DNA from: Bisgaardia hudsonensis
GTDB lineage: Bacteria > Pseudomonadota > Gammaproteobacteria > Enterobacterales > Pasteurellaceae
Direction of reading: 5' to 3'
DNA length: 64,000 bases
NCBI RefSeq assembly: GCF_004345785.1
Contig: NZ_SLXI01000002.1
Location: 322,778-386,777, forward strand
The notes beneath the pieces were generated by a model that was not told where the DNA came from, did not search any database, and saw only the letters and a list, made by a program, of their open reading frames with translations. Both the position numbers and the translations under genes were made by a program. Shown in pieces: positions 39,007 to 49,234 of this stretch; the first letter of the stretch is position 1; each line of letters begins with the position of its first letter.

Positions 39007-40677
39007 ATGTCATCACAATTTGTTTATACTATGCATAGAGTGGGTAAAGTTGTTCCACCAAAACGACATATTTTAAAAAATATTTCCTTGAGCTTTTTTC
39101 CTGGTGCAAAAATCGGAGTATTAGGGCTAAATGGTGCGGGTAAATCAACTTTATTACGTATTATGGCGGGCATTGATAAAGATATTGAAGGGGAAGCTCG
39201 CCCACAACCAGGTATTAAAATTGGCTATCTTCCACAAGAGCCTAAACTCGAACCACAACAAACAGTACGTGAAGCAGTAGAAGAAGCCGTTTCTGAAATA
39301 AAAAATGCACTGACAAAATTAGATGAAGTCTATGCTCGCTATGCAGATCCTGATGCAGATTTTGATAAATTAGCAGCAGAACAAGCAAAGTTAGAAGCTG
39401 TCATTCAAGCCCATGATGGACATAACTTACAAAATCAACTTGAACGTGCTGCCGATGCTTTACGCCTACCTGATTGGGACGCTAAAATAGAACATCTATC
39501 TGGAGGGGAACGTCGTCGTATTGCCCTTTGCCGTCTATTACTCGAAAAACCTGATATGTTATTACTTGATGAGCCGACGAACCACTTAGATGCGGAGTCA
39601 GTAGCTTGGTTAGAACGATTCTTACATGATTATGAAGGAACCGTTGTTGCAATCACCCATGACCGTTATTTCTTAGACAACGTAGCAGGTTGGATTTTAG
39701 AACTAGATCGTGGTGAAGGTATTCCTTGGGAGGGCAACTATTCCTCTTGGTTAGAACAAAAAGAAAAACGTTTAGCACAAGAGCAAGCGACCGAATCAGC
39801 TCGTCAAAAATCCATTGAAAAAGAACTTGAATGGGTACGTCAAAATCCAAAAGGTCGTCAAGCAAAAAGCAAAGCACGTATGGCACGCTTTGAAGAATTA
39901 AATAATGGCGAATATCAAAAACGTAATGAAACCAATGAACTCTTTATTCCACCTGGTCCACGTCTTGGGGATAAAGTAATTGAAGTACAAAACTTGGTGA
40001 AATCTTATGGTGAGCGTACCTTAATTGATAATCTATCTTTTAGTATTCCTAAAGGGGCGATTGTCGGAATCATCGGTGCAAATGGTGCCGGTAAATCAAC
40101 GCTATTCCGTATGCTATCAGGACAAGAAAAACCTGATGCGGGAACAATCACGCTTGGCGAAACAGTCGTAATGGCATCAGTAGATCAATTCCGTGATGCA
40201 ATGGACGATAAAAAAACAGTATGGGAAGAAGTTTCTGGTGGTTTAGATATTATGCGTATCGGTAACTTTGAAATTCCAAGTCGTGCTTATGTTGGACGCT
40301 TTAACTTCAAAGGAGTTGATCAGCAAAAACGTGTTGGAGAATTATCCGGTGGGGAACGTGGTCGTTTACACTTAGCTAAATTATTACAAGTTGGTGGTAA
40401 TGTCTTATTACTTGATGAGCCAACCAATGACCTTGATGTTGAAACCTTACGTGCATTAGAAAATGCTATTTTAGAATTTCCAGGCTGTGCAATGGTTATT
40501 TCCCATGACCGTTGGTTCTTAGATCGTATCGCCACCCATATTTTGGATTATGGTGATGAAGGAAAAGTCACTTTCTATGAAGGTAACTTTACAGATTACG
40601 AAGAATGGAAAAAGAAAACTTTTGGTGCAGAGGCAACACAACCTCATCGTATTAAATATAAACGTATCAGCAAATAA
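39007..40677 (+). CDS. ettA: Energy-dependent translational throttle protein EttA (ABC-F)
   Basis: EttA binds the ribosomal E site and gates the first elongation step according to the ATP/ADP ratio. The 556-residue protein has two ABC domains with Walker A GLNGAGKSTLLR and GANGAGKSTLFR, signatures LSGGERRRIALCR and LSGGERGRLHLAK, and Walker B LLLDEPTNHLD and LLLDEPTNDLD. The charged linker KSIEKELEWVRQNPKGRQ is between them. It has no membrane segments. ATG 39007 gives the conserved MSSQFVYTMHRVGK. Confidence 0.96.
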   Translation: MSSQFVYTMHRVGKVVPPKRHILKNISLSFFPGAKIGVLGLNGAGKSTLLRIMAGIDKDIEGEARPQPGIKIGYLPQEPKLEPQQTVREAVEEAVSEIKNALTKLDEVYARYADPDADFDKLAAEQAKLEAVIQAHDGHNLQNQLERAADALRLPDWDAKIEHLSGGERRRIALCRLLLEKPDMLLLDEPTNHLDAESVAWLERFLHDYEGTVVAITHDRYFLDNVAGWILELDRGEGIPWEGNYSSWLEQKEKRLAQEQATESARQKSIEKELEWVRQNPKGRQAKSKARMARFEELNNGEYQKRNETNELFIPPGPRLGDKVIEVQNLVKSYGERTLIDNLSFSIPKGAIVGIIGANGAGKSTLFRMLSGQEKPDAGTITLGETVVMASVDQFRDAMDDKKTVWEEVSGGLDIMRIGNFEIPSRAYVGRFNFKGVDQQKRVGELSGGERGRLHLAKLLQVGGNVLLLDEPTNDLDVETLRALENAILEFPGCAMVISHDRWFLDRIATHILDYGDEGKVTFYEGNFTDYEEWKKKTFGAEATQPHRIKYKRISK

Positions 40678-40680
40678 TTT

Positions 40681-40718
40681 TAAATATAATAAGGGCGAAA
40701 ATGCCCTTATTATATTTA
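40681..40718 (+). terminator. Long perfect hairpin terminator after ettA
   Basis: TAAATATAATAAGGGC and GCCCTTATTATATTTA form a 16-bp perfect stem with a six-base loop. Confidence 0.8.
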
Positions 40719-40752
40719 AATTGTAAATTCTGTAATAATAAAACAAAAAATA

Positions 40753-41132
40753 ATGATGAAAAAAAGTGATGGCGTTTTAGATCCACATAAAGACAAAGAA
40801 TTAGAATTAATGCTAGATGGTAAAAAAATCTCGCACTTTTTTATACTGATTCAGAAATTCCAGATAAATTCTTACCCTATTTAAAAAATGGTATTTTTAA
40901 ATTAAAAGTATTGTCCTTCACATTTCGATCTAAAAATGATTTCCATTACTATATTATTTACAGACCCGAACATATAGATTATGCGGAAGAACTCGCATTG
41001 GTACTCAATAAAAGCTTTGGTAAAATCGATCTAGATTTAGAAAGAAAGATAGGACAATTACTTGGATATAATGAAAATGATATAGAATTTTATATTCAAA
41101 ATGCTTTGCTTCATTTTAAGCATCAAATGTAA
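40753..41132 (+). pseudogene. Frameshifted orphan gene (unknown function)
   Basis: I do not recognise this protein. An ATG at 40753 opens MMKKSDGVLDPHKDKELELM and runs to GKKISHF. The frame then breaks at a run of six T (40837-40842). Reading one base differently gives a smooth continuation YTDSEIPDKFLPYLKNG to the stop at 41132, about 126 residues in all. The downstream half is acidic and ends LLHFKHQM. A one-base loss from seven T explains it. It may be a recent pseudogene, a phase-variable tract, or a sequencing error. It follows the ettA terminator. Confidence 0.6.
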
Positions 41133-41186
41133 CAACAACTTTACTTAATAATGTATAAAATCAATATTTAACAATCGTATTTACTA

Positions 41187-41708
41187 CTAATGATATTTTT
41201 TATACTTTTTTCTAAATTCTTCTGGGCTTAATAACCCATCAAACTGCCACAAACCTAATTTATTTTTTCTCGCTTTTTCTTCCGCTTGAATATATGCCTT
41301 ATCTTTAATATATTTTTTATATGCATAAGCATTCCCCGTTGCCACCATAATATAATTCACGGAATAAGACTGATTGTATAAAAATACTTCACCAAGTAGA
41401 CGTTTATATTTATCTTTTTTAGCATAAGATACCAATACATAGCGACCATTTAACAAAGATCTCAAATAATTTTGACTAGCCTTTCCCCAGCGTTGTCGCT
41501 TTTCAGGTGCATCAATATTTGCCAATCTGACAATCTTTTTTACATTATTTATCTCACATTTTATGGTATCACCATCAATAACATACAATACTTTACAAAC
41601 AACATTTTGATTATGCCCATCAATACGGTTATAAGTAGCCCAAACAGGCATACTCATAGATAAAATGAAAATAAAAAATAATTTTATTAATAAAAATACT
41701 TTTAACAT
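41187..41708 (-). CDS. Secreted thermonuclease-family (SNase) nuclease
   Basis: The 173-residue protein begins with an export signal (about 24 residues, ending MPVWA) and has one staphylococcal-nuclease domain. The catalytic triad aligns as R61 and E69 in VRLANIDAPEK and R103 in KDKYKRLLGEV; the calcium-site aspartates lie in YVIDGDTIKC. All key residues are present, so it should cleave DNA or RNA outside the cytoplasm. It is monocistronic and convergent with the frameshifted orphan. Confidence 0.9.
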   Translation of the reverse strand: MLKVFLLIKLFFIFILSMSMPVWATYNRIDGHNQNVVCKVLYVIDGDTIKCEINNVKKIVRLANIDAPEKRQRWGKASQNYLRSLLNGRYVLVSYAKKDKYKRLLGEVFLYNQSYSVNYIMVATGNAYAYKKYIKDKAYIQAEEKARKNKLGLWQFDGLLSPEEFRKKYKKYH

Positions 41709-41865
41709 AATCTCTCTTAATCCAGCAATTAATTACAATTCTTATTATTTACAATAAACTTGTTCAAAACACACGAATAACCACTGAAAATTATCATAAG
41801 TGCGGTGCTTTTTTAGTATATTTCAAAAAACTGTCAGTTTACTTTGATCATTGTATATTCTGTAG

Positions 41866-41909
41866 ATCAAAAATGGTCTAATCCCTTTTATATAGGAATT
41901 AGACCATTT
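41866..41909 (-). terminator. Intrinsic terminator after hldE
   Basis: AAATGGTCTAAT and ATTAGACCATTT form the core of a 12-15-bp stem, followed by TTTTTGAT on the minus strand. Confidence 0.8.
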
Positions 41910-41924
41910 ATAGAAATTTTAATG

Positions 41925-43358
41925 CTATTTATTTTTCAAATTTTGGATTTTATTAATAACATTACTCGTTGAGCAACCATTTTCAAAATTAAGCACCCTA
42001 ACATCGCCACCATTTGCCCATACTTCCTTACTCCCCGCAATATCTTCAGGCTTATAATCACCACCTTTTACTAACAAATCAGGTAGAATTTCACCTATTA
42101 AGCGTTGTGGCGTGTCTTCATCAAAAGAAACAACCCAATCGACAGAGGACAAACCTGCAAGCACCGCCATTCTAGCAGAAAGATCATTAATAGGACGATT
42201 TTCCCCTTTTAAACGTTTCACTGAATTATCTGTATTTACTGCAACAATTAAGCGATCCCCTAATTTTCTTGCATTATCAAGATAAGAGACGTGTCCAGGA
42301 TGAAGAATATCAAAGCAACCATTTGTCATCACAATCTTTTCACCACGTGCTTTGGCTAAGGCTACCACTGATTTTAGATCGGTTTCAGACATCACACCAA
42401 AACCATCTACATCACGTCCATGAATCGCATTTTCTAATTCTACGGTAGAAACGGTTGAAGTACCTAATTTCCCCACAACAATACCGGCAGCAACATTAGC
42501 AAGATAACAAGATTCCTCTAAACTTCGACCATCAGCAATTGCGGTAGCTAATGTAGCAATGACCGTATCGCCAGCCCCTGTTACATCAAACACTTCTTTT
42601 GCTTCTGTTGGTAAATGATAAGGAGCTTGATTTGCTCTTAATAAGGTCATTCCTTTTTCTGAACGTGTAATCAAAAGGGCGGATAAATCAAAATCGTTAA
42701 TAAGCTTCAAGCCTTTTTCAATAATATCCTCCTCTGAATGACAAACACCAACTACGGCTTCAAATTCAGACATATTAGGCGTCAATAAGGTAGCACCACG
42801 ATAACGTTCAAAATCAGTACCTTTAGGGTCAATTAGAACAGGAACATTTTCTTGACGAGCAATCTCAATCATTAATTTAACATCATTAAGCGTTCCCTTT
42901 CCATAATCAGATAAAATTAAAGCACCACAATTTTTGACCGCACTTTTTAATTTCCCCAATAAACTATCACTTTTCACATCATTAAAGTTTTCTTCAAAAT
43001 CAAGGCGTAATAATTGTTGATGACGAGAAAGCACACGTAACTTGGTAATGGTAGGATACCCCTCTAATTCAACAAAATTACAATGAATACTCTGTTGATT
43101 AAGTAGCCTAATTAATGATTGTCCAGTTTCATCGTTACCAATTAATCCAAGTAACTCTACTGCGACATTAAGAGAGGAGATATTCATTGCAACATTAGCT
43201 GCACCACCTGCTCTTTCTTCATTACTATTTACCTTAACAACTGGAACAGGGGCCTCTGGTGAAATACGATTCGTTGCGCCAAACCAATAGCGATCAAGCA
43301 TCACATCGCCTAGTACTAATACTTTTGCATGATTAAATTGAGCTGAATATTGTGCCAT
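41925..43358 (-). CDS. hldE: Bifunctional heptose 7-phosphate kinase / heptose 1-phosphate adenylyltransferase
   Basis: HldE performs two steps toward ADP-heptose for the lipopolysaccharide inner core. The 477-residue protein joins a PfkB-type kinase domain (residues 1-318; [36 protein letters not shown]) to a nucleotidyltransferase domain (about 340-477; [27 protein letters not shown]). Both active sites look intact. It is divergent from lpxL, as in Haemophilus, and both serve lipooligosaccharide synthesis. Confidence 0.96.
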   Translation of the reverse strand: MAQYSAQFNHAKVLVLGDVMLDRYWFGATNRISPEAPVPVVKVNSNEERAGGAANVAMNISSLNVAVELLGLIGNDETGQSLIRLLNQQSIHCNFVELEGYPTITKLRVLSRHQQLLRLDFEENFNDVKSDSLLGKLKSAVKNCGALILSDYGKGTLNDVKLMIEIARQENVPVLIDPKGTDFERYRGATLLTPNMSEFEAVVGVCHSEEDIIEKGLKLINDFDLSALLITRSEKGMTLLRANQAPYHLPTEAKEVFDVTGAGDTVIATLATAIADGRSLEESCYLANVAAGIVVGKLGTSTVSTVELENAIHGRDVDGFGVMSETDLKSVVALAKARGEKIVMTNGCFDILHPGHVSYLDNARKLGDRLIVAVNTDNSVKRLKGENRPINDLSARMAVLAGLSSVDWVVSFDEDTPQRLIGEILPDLLVKGGDYKPEDIAGSKEVWANGGDVRVLNFENGCSTSNVINKIQNLKNK

Positions 43359-43478
43359 TTTCTTCTCTTACTTAAATATAAATAAAAATTTTACTAATTT
43401 TAACACAGGAAAAATGCTATTTCCTAAAAATTTAGTTAAACTATTCAACCATATTCATCAACACTATCGACTTAACTT

Positions 43479-44414
43479 ATGGCTAAAACATTATTACCTA
43501 CATTTAACAAGTCTTTCTTACTCCCTAAATATTGGGCATTTTGGTTCGGTTTAGCTATCTGGCGACTGATTTTATTACTTCCCTATCCTATACTAGTAAA
43601 AATTGGTGGATTACTAGGGAAATTATTTGCCTTCTTAAAAGTGGGTAAAAAAAGAGCTAAAATTGCAAAAAGAAATCTTCAACTTTGCTTTCCAGAATAT
43701 AGTGATGAACAGATTGAAAATATTTTACAAGAAAATTTACGATCCGTTGGTATGGCGATTATTGAAACTGGTATGGCCTGGTTTTGGTCGGATAAACGTA
43801 TCAAAAAATGGTGTAAAATTGAAGGTGCTGAACATTTAAAAAATAATATTCAAGATGGCATTATTCTAGTCGGCGTACATTTTCTTACTTTGGAACTAGG
43901 AGCGAGAGTTATCGGTTTATCTCAACCAGGAATTGGGGTATATCGTCCGAATGATAATCCTTTTATGGATTGGCTACAAATTCGTGGACGTATGCGTTCC
44001 AATAAAGATATGCTTGATCGTAAAGACTTAAGAGGAATGATTAAAGCAATTCGCAATGGTGAAATGATTTGGTATGCGCCCGATCACGATTATGGTCGTA
44101 AAAGTGCTGTTTTTGTGCCATTTTTTGCGGTTAAAGAAGCGGCAACTACCACTGGAAGTTATTATTTACTACGTTCATCACCAAATAGTAAAGTTATTCC
44201 ATTTTCGCCAATTCGTAACAACGATAACTCAGGTTATAAAATTATCGTTTCTCCACCAGTAGATTTTCAGGATCTAACGGATGAAACAGCAATAGCCATT
44301 AGAATGAATTATATCGTAGAAAAAGAGATATTACGTGGTATCGAGCAATATATGTGGTTACATAAACGCTTTAAAACTCGCCCAAATGAAACTGATCTCA
44401 GTTTCTATGAATAA
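43479..44414 (+). CDS. lpxL: Lipid A lauroyl-type acyltransferase LpxL (HtrB)
   Basis: LpxL adds a secondary acyl chain to Kdo2-lipid IVA at the inner membrane. The 311-residue protein has one N-terminal membrane helix and the HX4E catalytic motif in VGVHFLTLELGAR (H at about 133). GVYRPNDNPFMDWLQ, MLDRKDLRGMIKAI and YAPDHDYG follow, all LpxL-like rather than LpxM-like. Acyl chain length cannot be judged. Confidence 0.95.
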   Translation: MAKTLLPTFNKSFLLPKYWAFWFGLAIWRLILLLPYPILVKIGGLLGKLFAFLKVGKKRAKIAKRNLQLCFPEYSDEQIENILQENLRSVGMAIIETGMAWFWSDKRIKKWCKIEGAEHLKNNIQDGIILVGVHFLTLELGARVIGLSQPGIGVYRPNDNPFMDWLQIRGRMRSNKDMLDRKDLRGMIKAIRNGEMIWYAPDHDYGRKSAVFVPFFAVKEAATTTGSYYLLRSSPNSKVIPFSPIRNNDNSGYKIIVSPPVDFQDLTDETAIAIRMNYIVEKEILRGIEQYMWLHKRFKTRPNETDLSFYE

Positions 44415-44485
44415 AAATAACACATTATTTACTAGAAATTTAAGCATGAGTTTAATAATATCTCTGGTATGATAAAAAATAACTT

Positions 44486-44852
44486 ATGCTTAACTATTTA
44501 CTTACAACCTTCGCTATTACGACTTTATCTACTTGTTCATCAATAAATAATGCCATTTTGGTTGTATATTAAAAAAATATAGATTTTTCGGCATTTACCA
44601 AAATCATTTTTCTTAATTCATTTGGTATCCCTATTTCTCATTCGAGAACAAATCAAAAAAAGATTGAGAAAAAATAAAACAATCCAATCTAAAAGAAAAC
44701 GGTCTGATTTTTTCCGGAAAAATCGACATATTGATATTTACATAGGAAACAGGCAATTTATGCATTCTAGCTCATCACAAGGTGTCACGATTAGTTCTTT
44801 AGATAATTTATATTGGAAAAGAACCTATACCCAGTCTAGACGTATCTTATAA
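44486..44852 (+). pseudogene. Remnant of an NlpC/P60 lipoprotein peptidase
   Basis: This is a broken gene for a cell-wall endopeptidase of the NlpC/MepS type. ATG 44486 starts a lipoprotein signal ending LSTC, stopping after about 28 codons. Next come frame-shifted pieces of the catalytic domain: a DFSAFTKIIF segment where the catalytic cysteine of the usual DCSAF has become phenylalanine (44583-44594), then FGIPIS. In another frame comes RHIDIYIGNRQFMHSSSSQG and a C-terminal YTQSRRIL. At least two frame breaks sit in A or T runs, and the segment between the lipobox and the domain is shortened. It is clearly non-functional. Confidence 0.82.
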
Positions 44853-45092
44853 TTATATTGACTTACTACTACTCTGCTTATAGATTATTAACAGAATATA
44901 TAAATATCATTATTAGGCTTATTCCCTAAAATAGGATCCTATACTACTAGGATTCACTTATATATTAGGCTGTTCTTATTTTAATTTATAACTTAATAAA
45001 GGTAATTATCATAAATTAAATAACCTAAAAAATACCTAAGCCCATGTCCTATTAATTGCTTAGCTAATAACATATGAAATAAAGGAAATAAT

Positions 45093-45485
45093 ATGAAAAA
45101 ACTTAATGAATTAACACAAGAACAACTTAGAATTTGCATAAATAGTGGAACAGAAAAACCCTTTACAGGAAAATTCTTAAATGAAAATCGTATAGGAACA
45201 TATCGCTGTGTCCGTTGTCACAATCCATTATTTCGATCAGATACGAAATTTGATGCAGGCTGCGGTTGGCCTAGTTTTTATGAAACAATTAGCAAAAATT
45301 CCTTGCGCTATATTGATGATTATAGCCTAGGACGTCATCGTACCGAAATTCGCTGTGGTAACTGTGACGCACATATGGGACATGTTTTCCCCGATGGTCC
45401 AGCACCAACAGGATTACGTTTCTGCCTAAATTCTGTTGCTTTAAATTTTAAATGGGATGAAACAGGTGAAAATATAGATGGTTAA
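45093..45485 (+). CDS. msrB: Peptide methionine-R-sulfoxide reductase
   Basis: MsrB reduces the R-sulfoxide of methionine in proteins. The 130-residue stand-alone enzyme has the catalytic Cys111 in [13 protein letters not shown]. Two zinc CxxC pairs (C39/C42 in CVRCHNP, C88/C91 in CGNCDAH) and the substrate loop [12 protein letters not shown] are present. There is no MsrA fusion and no signal peptide, unlike the secreted MsrAB of some relatives, so it is cytoplasmic. Confidence 0.95.
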   Translation: MKKLNELTQEQLRICINSGTEKPFTGKFLNENRIGTYRCVRCHNPLFRSDTKFDAGCGWPSFYETISKNSLRYIDDYSLGRHRTEIRCGNCDAHMGHVFPDGPAPTGLRFCLNSVALNFKWDETGENIDG

Positions 45486-45574
45486 TCAATAACAATAACC
45501 TTTATAAGAGTATTAATAAAAAGAGCTAGATTGCAATATTTATAATCTGGCCCTTCGGTTATTAAGGTAAATAA

Positions 45575-46021
45575 TTAAGCCACAAATTTCATCTTTTTTT
45601 GAGGTCTCATTTGGTGAATATTATTTGTAATTACTCCAACGATTGGTAGGCTATGCCAATCTTCTACTTTTATCAGCTGCTGTTTATTATCTACAGGTAA
45701 AAAAATAAATTGTTTATCTGTGTGAGCAATAAATTCGTAAATACTAAACTGATTATTCTTTTCTAAAACAATTAAATCATTTATTGTTAATTCACTAACT
45801 TTTTCAACAACTAATATATCACCTATTTCAATTCCCCAACTAACCATTGCTTCATTTGTAACTTGAATAAAACAAGTTTTATGTGGACGCTTTATGCAAA
45901 ACAAATTTAGATCCAATTTTTGCTTGATATTACTGATAGTTTGTTCTGTATCTTTAAAAAAAGGTATTGGTCTATAAGAAATAATATTATCTACTTTGGC
46001 AATGATATTCGGGGTATTCAT
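45575..46021 (-). CDS. UmuD/S24-like protein lacking the catalytic dyad, SOS-controlled
   Basis: The 148-residue protein aligns with UmuD over its C-terminal half: DLNLFCIKRPHKTCFIQVTN, then WGIEIGDILVVEKVSELTI and FLPVDNKQQLI. In UmuD the serine sits in GDSM and the lysine in FTVKKL. Here the matching positions read NEAM (A58) and FSIYEF (Y95/E96), so self-cleavage should be impossible, and no Cys-Gly cleavage site is seen. No umuC is adjacent. ATG 46021 has TAGGAG at good distance. Upstream is a near-consensus promoter with two LexA boxes (46112-46161). It may dimerise with or antagonise a real S24 protein; that is inference. Confidence 0.8.
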   Translation of the reverse strand: MNTPNIIAKVDNIISYRPIPFFKDTEQTISNIKQKLDLNLFCIKRPHKTCFIQVTNEAMVSWGIEIGDILVVEKVSELTINDLIVLEKNNQFSIYEFIAHTDKQFIFLPVDNKQQLIKVEDWHSLPIVGVITNNIHQMRPQKKMKFVA

Positions 46022-46111
46022 AATAAGCTCCTATCTCACTTATACTTTTGTTTTTGATGACTTATATTCAACTATTATTTATTTAACTGTTTATACTCAA
46101 CACCTACCACA

Positions 46112-46161
46112 CTGTGTTTTTATACAGCTAAATAATACTGTTTAAATACACAGCATGTCAA
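46112..46161 (-). promoter_or_regulatory. SOS promoter with two LexA boxes
   Basis: On the minus strand TTGACA (46156-46161) and TATTAT (46132-46137) are separated by 18 bases. One LexA-type box, CTGTTTAAATACACAG (46138-46153), fills the spacer. A second, CTGTGTTTTTATACAG (46112-46127), lies just downstream of the -10. Both have exact CTGT-N8-ACAG ends. Confidence 0.85.
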
Positions 46162-46358
46162 TTGAAATAATTATCTTTTTTTAAGCATTTTTTGAATATT
46201 ATATGGTTAAGTCTTTTTTTTTGATGAAAATACATTATTTTTACTTTTTTATGTTTTCTTTGAGTTCATTTTAAGTTATCTTTTGAAACTTGGGGGATCT
46301 TTAATTAGGTCTGATGATTAACAATAAGTATTAATTACACAACATTATATTATCAATT

Positions 46359-47600
46359 ATGAATCAATCTCGTTTATTCTCATTATTTTTTCACGGAAGT
46401 TTAGTTAAAAGAATTTCTATTGGTCTTCTTTTAGGTATTTTATTAGCCTTAATCTCGCCCGCTCTACAAGGTGTTTTAGGCGTTAATCTTGCCGAACAAG
46501 TTGGTTTCTTAGGTAAAGTCTTTGTGCGTTCATTACGTGCTATTGCACCTATTTTAGTTTTCTTATTAGTTATTTCGGCTATTGCTAATAAGCAAATTGG
46601 TGGTAAAAGTAATATGAAATCAATTATTACTTTATATTTAATAGGTACATTTTTTGCTGCGTTAGTGTCTGTATTATTCAGCTTTGCACTTCCAACTGAA
46701 ATAGTCTTGAAAACACAAGAAAATTCTTTATCACCACCAAGTGAAATTTCAGAAGTATTAGGTACACTCGTTTTAAATGTCGTTGATAACCCTGTTAATG
46801 CGTTATTTAGTGCAAACTTTATTGGTGTATTATCTTGGGCAATTGGTTTAGGTTGGGCATTACGACACGCTTCTGATACAACTAAAAATGTAATGAATGA
46901 TTTTTCTGAAGCAATTTCAAAAATTGTTCACGTAATTATTAGTTTTGCACCTATTGGGGTATTTGGTTTAGTCGCAGAAACATTAGCCGATAAAGGATTA
47001 GGAGCATTATTAAATTATGCCCAATTACTTTTCGTATTAATTGGTTCAATGCTAATCAGTGCATTTGTCGTGAATCCAATTTTGGTTTATTGGAAAATTC
47101 GATCTAATCCATATCCATTAATCTTTACTTGTATTCGTGAAAGTGGATTAACCGCATTTTTAACACGCAGTTCAGCAGCAAATATTCCAGTTAATATGGA
47201 ATTAGCTAAACGTTTAAATCTTGATGAAGAAACTTACTCTGTTTCTATTCCATTAGGTGCAACGATTAATATGGCTGGTGCTGCAATTACAATTACCGTT
47301 TTAACACTTGCAGCCGTGCATACCTTAGGTGTTGAAGTGTCTTTCTTTACTGCTGTATTATTAAGCCTTGTTGCGAGTATTTGTGCTTGTGGTGCTTCAG
47401 GTGTAGCAGGTGGCTCTCTTTTATTAATCCCACTTGCTTGTAGTTTATTCGGTATTTCAAATGATATTGCAGCTCAAGTTATTGGGGTAGGTTTTATTAT
47501 TGGTGTACTTCAAGACTCAGCAGAAACCGCATTAAACTCATCAACCGATGTAGTATTTACAGCTGCTGTTTGTATGGCTGAAGAACGTAAAGATGCTTAA
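46359..47600 (+). CDS. sstT: Serine/threonine:sodium symporter SstT
   Basis: SstT imports serine and threonine with sodium. The 413-residue member of the dicarboxylate/amino acid:cation symporter family has about nine helices. The hairpin-loop signature is in [20 protein letters not shown], followed by [21 protein letters not shown] and a final [15 protein letters not shown]. The N-terminal [18 protein letters not shown]-like segment matches SstT. It is monocistronic with its own terminator. Confidence 0.95.
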   Translation: MNQSRLFSLFFHGSLVKRISIGLLLGILLALISPALQGVLGVNLAEQVGFLGKVFVRSLRAIAPILVFLLVISAIANKQIGGKSNMKSIITLYLIGTFFAALVSVLFSFALPTEIVLKTQENSLSPPSEISEVLGTLVLNVVDNPVNALFSANFIGVLSWAIGLGWALRHASDTTKNVMNDFSEAISKIVHVIISFAPIGVFGLVAETLADKGLGALLNYAQLLFVLIGSMLISAFVVNPILVYWKIRSNPYPLIFTCIRESGLTAFLTRSSAANIPVNMELAKRLNLDEETYSVSIPLGATINMAGAAITITVLTLAAVHTLGVEVSFFTAVLLSLVASICACGASGVAGGSLLLIPLACSLFGISNDIAAQVIGVGFIIGVLQDSAETALNSSTDVVFTAAVCMAEERKDA

Positions 47601-47627
47601 TTAAATTCTTTATTTTGTAATAATAAG

Positions 47628-47652
47628 GCGGATCAGTTGATCCGCTTTTTTT
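47628..47652 (+). terminator. Intrinsic terminator after sstT
   Basis: GCGGATCA and TGATCCGC form an 8-bp stem with a two-base loop, followed by seven T. Confidence 0.88.
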
Positions 47653-47753
47653 ATAATAAATAATCATAAAAATAACTATTTATTATGTACAAAGCATAGA
47701 CTAATTTGCTAGACTTCCAGTGAGAATTTTCTCTTTATAATTAAGGATTTTAT

Positions 47754-48674
47754 ATGGATATTTTAGATATATTACCTATAACCACTATCTTGTTTGTAGT
47801 ACTAATCATTGTGGTACTTTATTCTACATTAAAAACTGTTCCACAAGGTTATCATTGGACGATTGAGCGTTTTGGTCGTTATACCAGAACCTTAACACCT
47901 GGTTTAAATTTTGTAGTGCCTTTTGTTGATCGTGTTGGTCGTAAAATCAATATGATGGAACAGGTGTTAGATATTCCCTCCCAAGAAGTTATTTCTAAGG
48001 ATAATGCTAATGTTTCAATTGATGCCGTTTGCTTTGTTCAAGTTGTCGATGCGCGTCGTGCTGCTTATGAAGTAAATCATTTGGAACAAGCTATTATTAA
48101 TCTAACAATGACTAATATTCGTACGGTATTAGGTTCAATGGAACTTGATGAGATGTTATCACAACGTGATAATATTAATGGACGTTTGTTATCTATCGTT
48201 GATGAAGCGACAAATCCTTGGGGAGTAAAAGTAACCCGTATTGAAATTCGTGATGTTCGTCCACCTCATGAACTCATTGATGCGATGAATGCTCAGATGA
48301 AAGCAGAACGCCAAAAACGTGCTGAGATTTTAGAAGCGGAAGGTATTCGTCAAGCACAAATTTTACGTGCAGAGGGAGAAAAGCAATCTCGTATTTTAAC
48401 TGCAGAAGGGGAAAGACAAGAAGCCTTTTTACAAGCAGAAGCTCGGGAGCGTGCTGCTGAAGCAGAGGCAAAAGCTACTCAGATGGTTTCTGATGCGATT
48501 GCACAAGGGGATACTAAAGCAATTAATTACTTTATTGCTCAAAAATATACTGAAGCTCTTAAAGATATTGGTCGTGCAGAGAATAGTAAAGTTGTTTTAA
48601 TGCCGTTAGAGGCAGGAAATTTAATTGGTTCTGTTGCAGGAATTGCAGAATTATTAAAAGGCGATAAAAAATAA
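47754..48674 (+). CDS. qmcA: SPFH/stomatin-family membrane protein QmcA
   Basis: The 306-residue protein has one N-terminal transmembrane helix, an SPFH/band-7 domain ([19 protein letters not shown], then [14 protein letters not shown]) and a long charged coiled coil made of [18 protein letters not shown]-type repeats (residues 185-245). QmcA in E. coli is a membrane-bound chaperone-like factor of flotillin type. The nfeD gene follows, the standard partner, and they probably share a transcript. Confidence 0.93.
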   Translation: MDILDILPITTILFVVLIIVVLYSTLKTVPQGYHWTIERFGRYTRTLTPGLNFVVPFVDRVGRKINMMEQVLDIPSQEVISKDNANVSIDAVCFVQVVDARRAAYEVNHLEQAIINLTMTNIRTVLGSMELDEMLSQRDNINGRLLSIVDEATNPWGVKVTRIEIRDVRPPHELIDAMNAQMKAERQKRAEILEAEGIRQAQILRAEGEKQSRILTAEGERQEAFLQAEARERAAEAEAKATQMVSDAIAQGDTKAINYFIAQKYTEALKDIGRAENSKVVLMPLEAGNLIGSVAGIAELLKGDKK

Positions 48675-48755
48675 ACGATTAAGTTAATTCGGACGTATTA
48701 AAAGTGCGGCCGTTTTTTAAAAAGTTTTTGTAACAACGATGATAGGATTATAGTT

Positions 48756-49208
48756 ATGGAATGGCTAACGAATTGGACCCTTTGGCATTGGTTAATTTTA
48801 GGATTTGCTTTGCTCATTGGTGAAATTATTATTCCTGGTGTTTTTCTACTATGGTGGGGGCTAAGTGCTATTGTAATTTCTGCTGTAATGGCAATTTTTC
48901 CAAACTTATCTTTAACGACATTGACGATTATTTATGCTATTTTAGCATTTTTACTCAGTCTGCTTTGGTGGAAATATCAATCTAGTAAAGATAAAAAAGA
49001 TCAGATGAATTCATCACTTAATCAACGTGATCATGCGATGTTAGGAACAAGAGGAATTGTAAAAGAAATTTCAGAAAACAATATTGGTCGAGGTCATTTT
49101 GGTGATACAACTTGGCGTATTCAAGGCGATAATTTGCAGATAGACGATGTTGTTGAAGTTTATGATGTTGAAGGAATTACTTTATTTGTGCATAAAGTAG
49201 ATAAATAA
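48756..49208 (+). CDS. NfeD-family membrane protein (YbbK-like)
   Basis: The 150-residue protein has two or three N-terminal transmembrane helices (WHWLILGFALLIGEIIIPGV, LTIIYAILAFLLSLLWW) and a C-terminal OB-fold domain (TRGIVKEISENNIGRGHFGD, VEVYDVEGITLFVHKV). NfeD proteins pair with SPFH proteins such as QmcA and may affect their assembly in membranes; the role is not settled. It is 81 bases after qmcA. A near-match to the uptake word lies between the two genes. Confidence 0.9.
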   Translation: MEWLTNWTLWHWLILGFALLIGEIIIPGVFLLWWGLSAIVISAVMAIFPNLSLTTLTIIYAILAFLLSLLWWKYQSSKDKKDQMNSSLNQRDHAMLGTRGIVKEISENNIGRGHFGDTTWRIQGDNLQIDDVVEVYDVEGITLFVHKVDK

Positions 49209-49234
49209 AAAAGATAACAATAGAGATACACACA

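Noticed and set aside
48702-48710. Additional uptake word between qmcA and nfeD
   Set aside because: The last base is C instead of T (AAGTGCGGC), so it was not counted as perfect.
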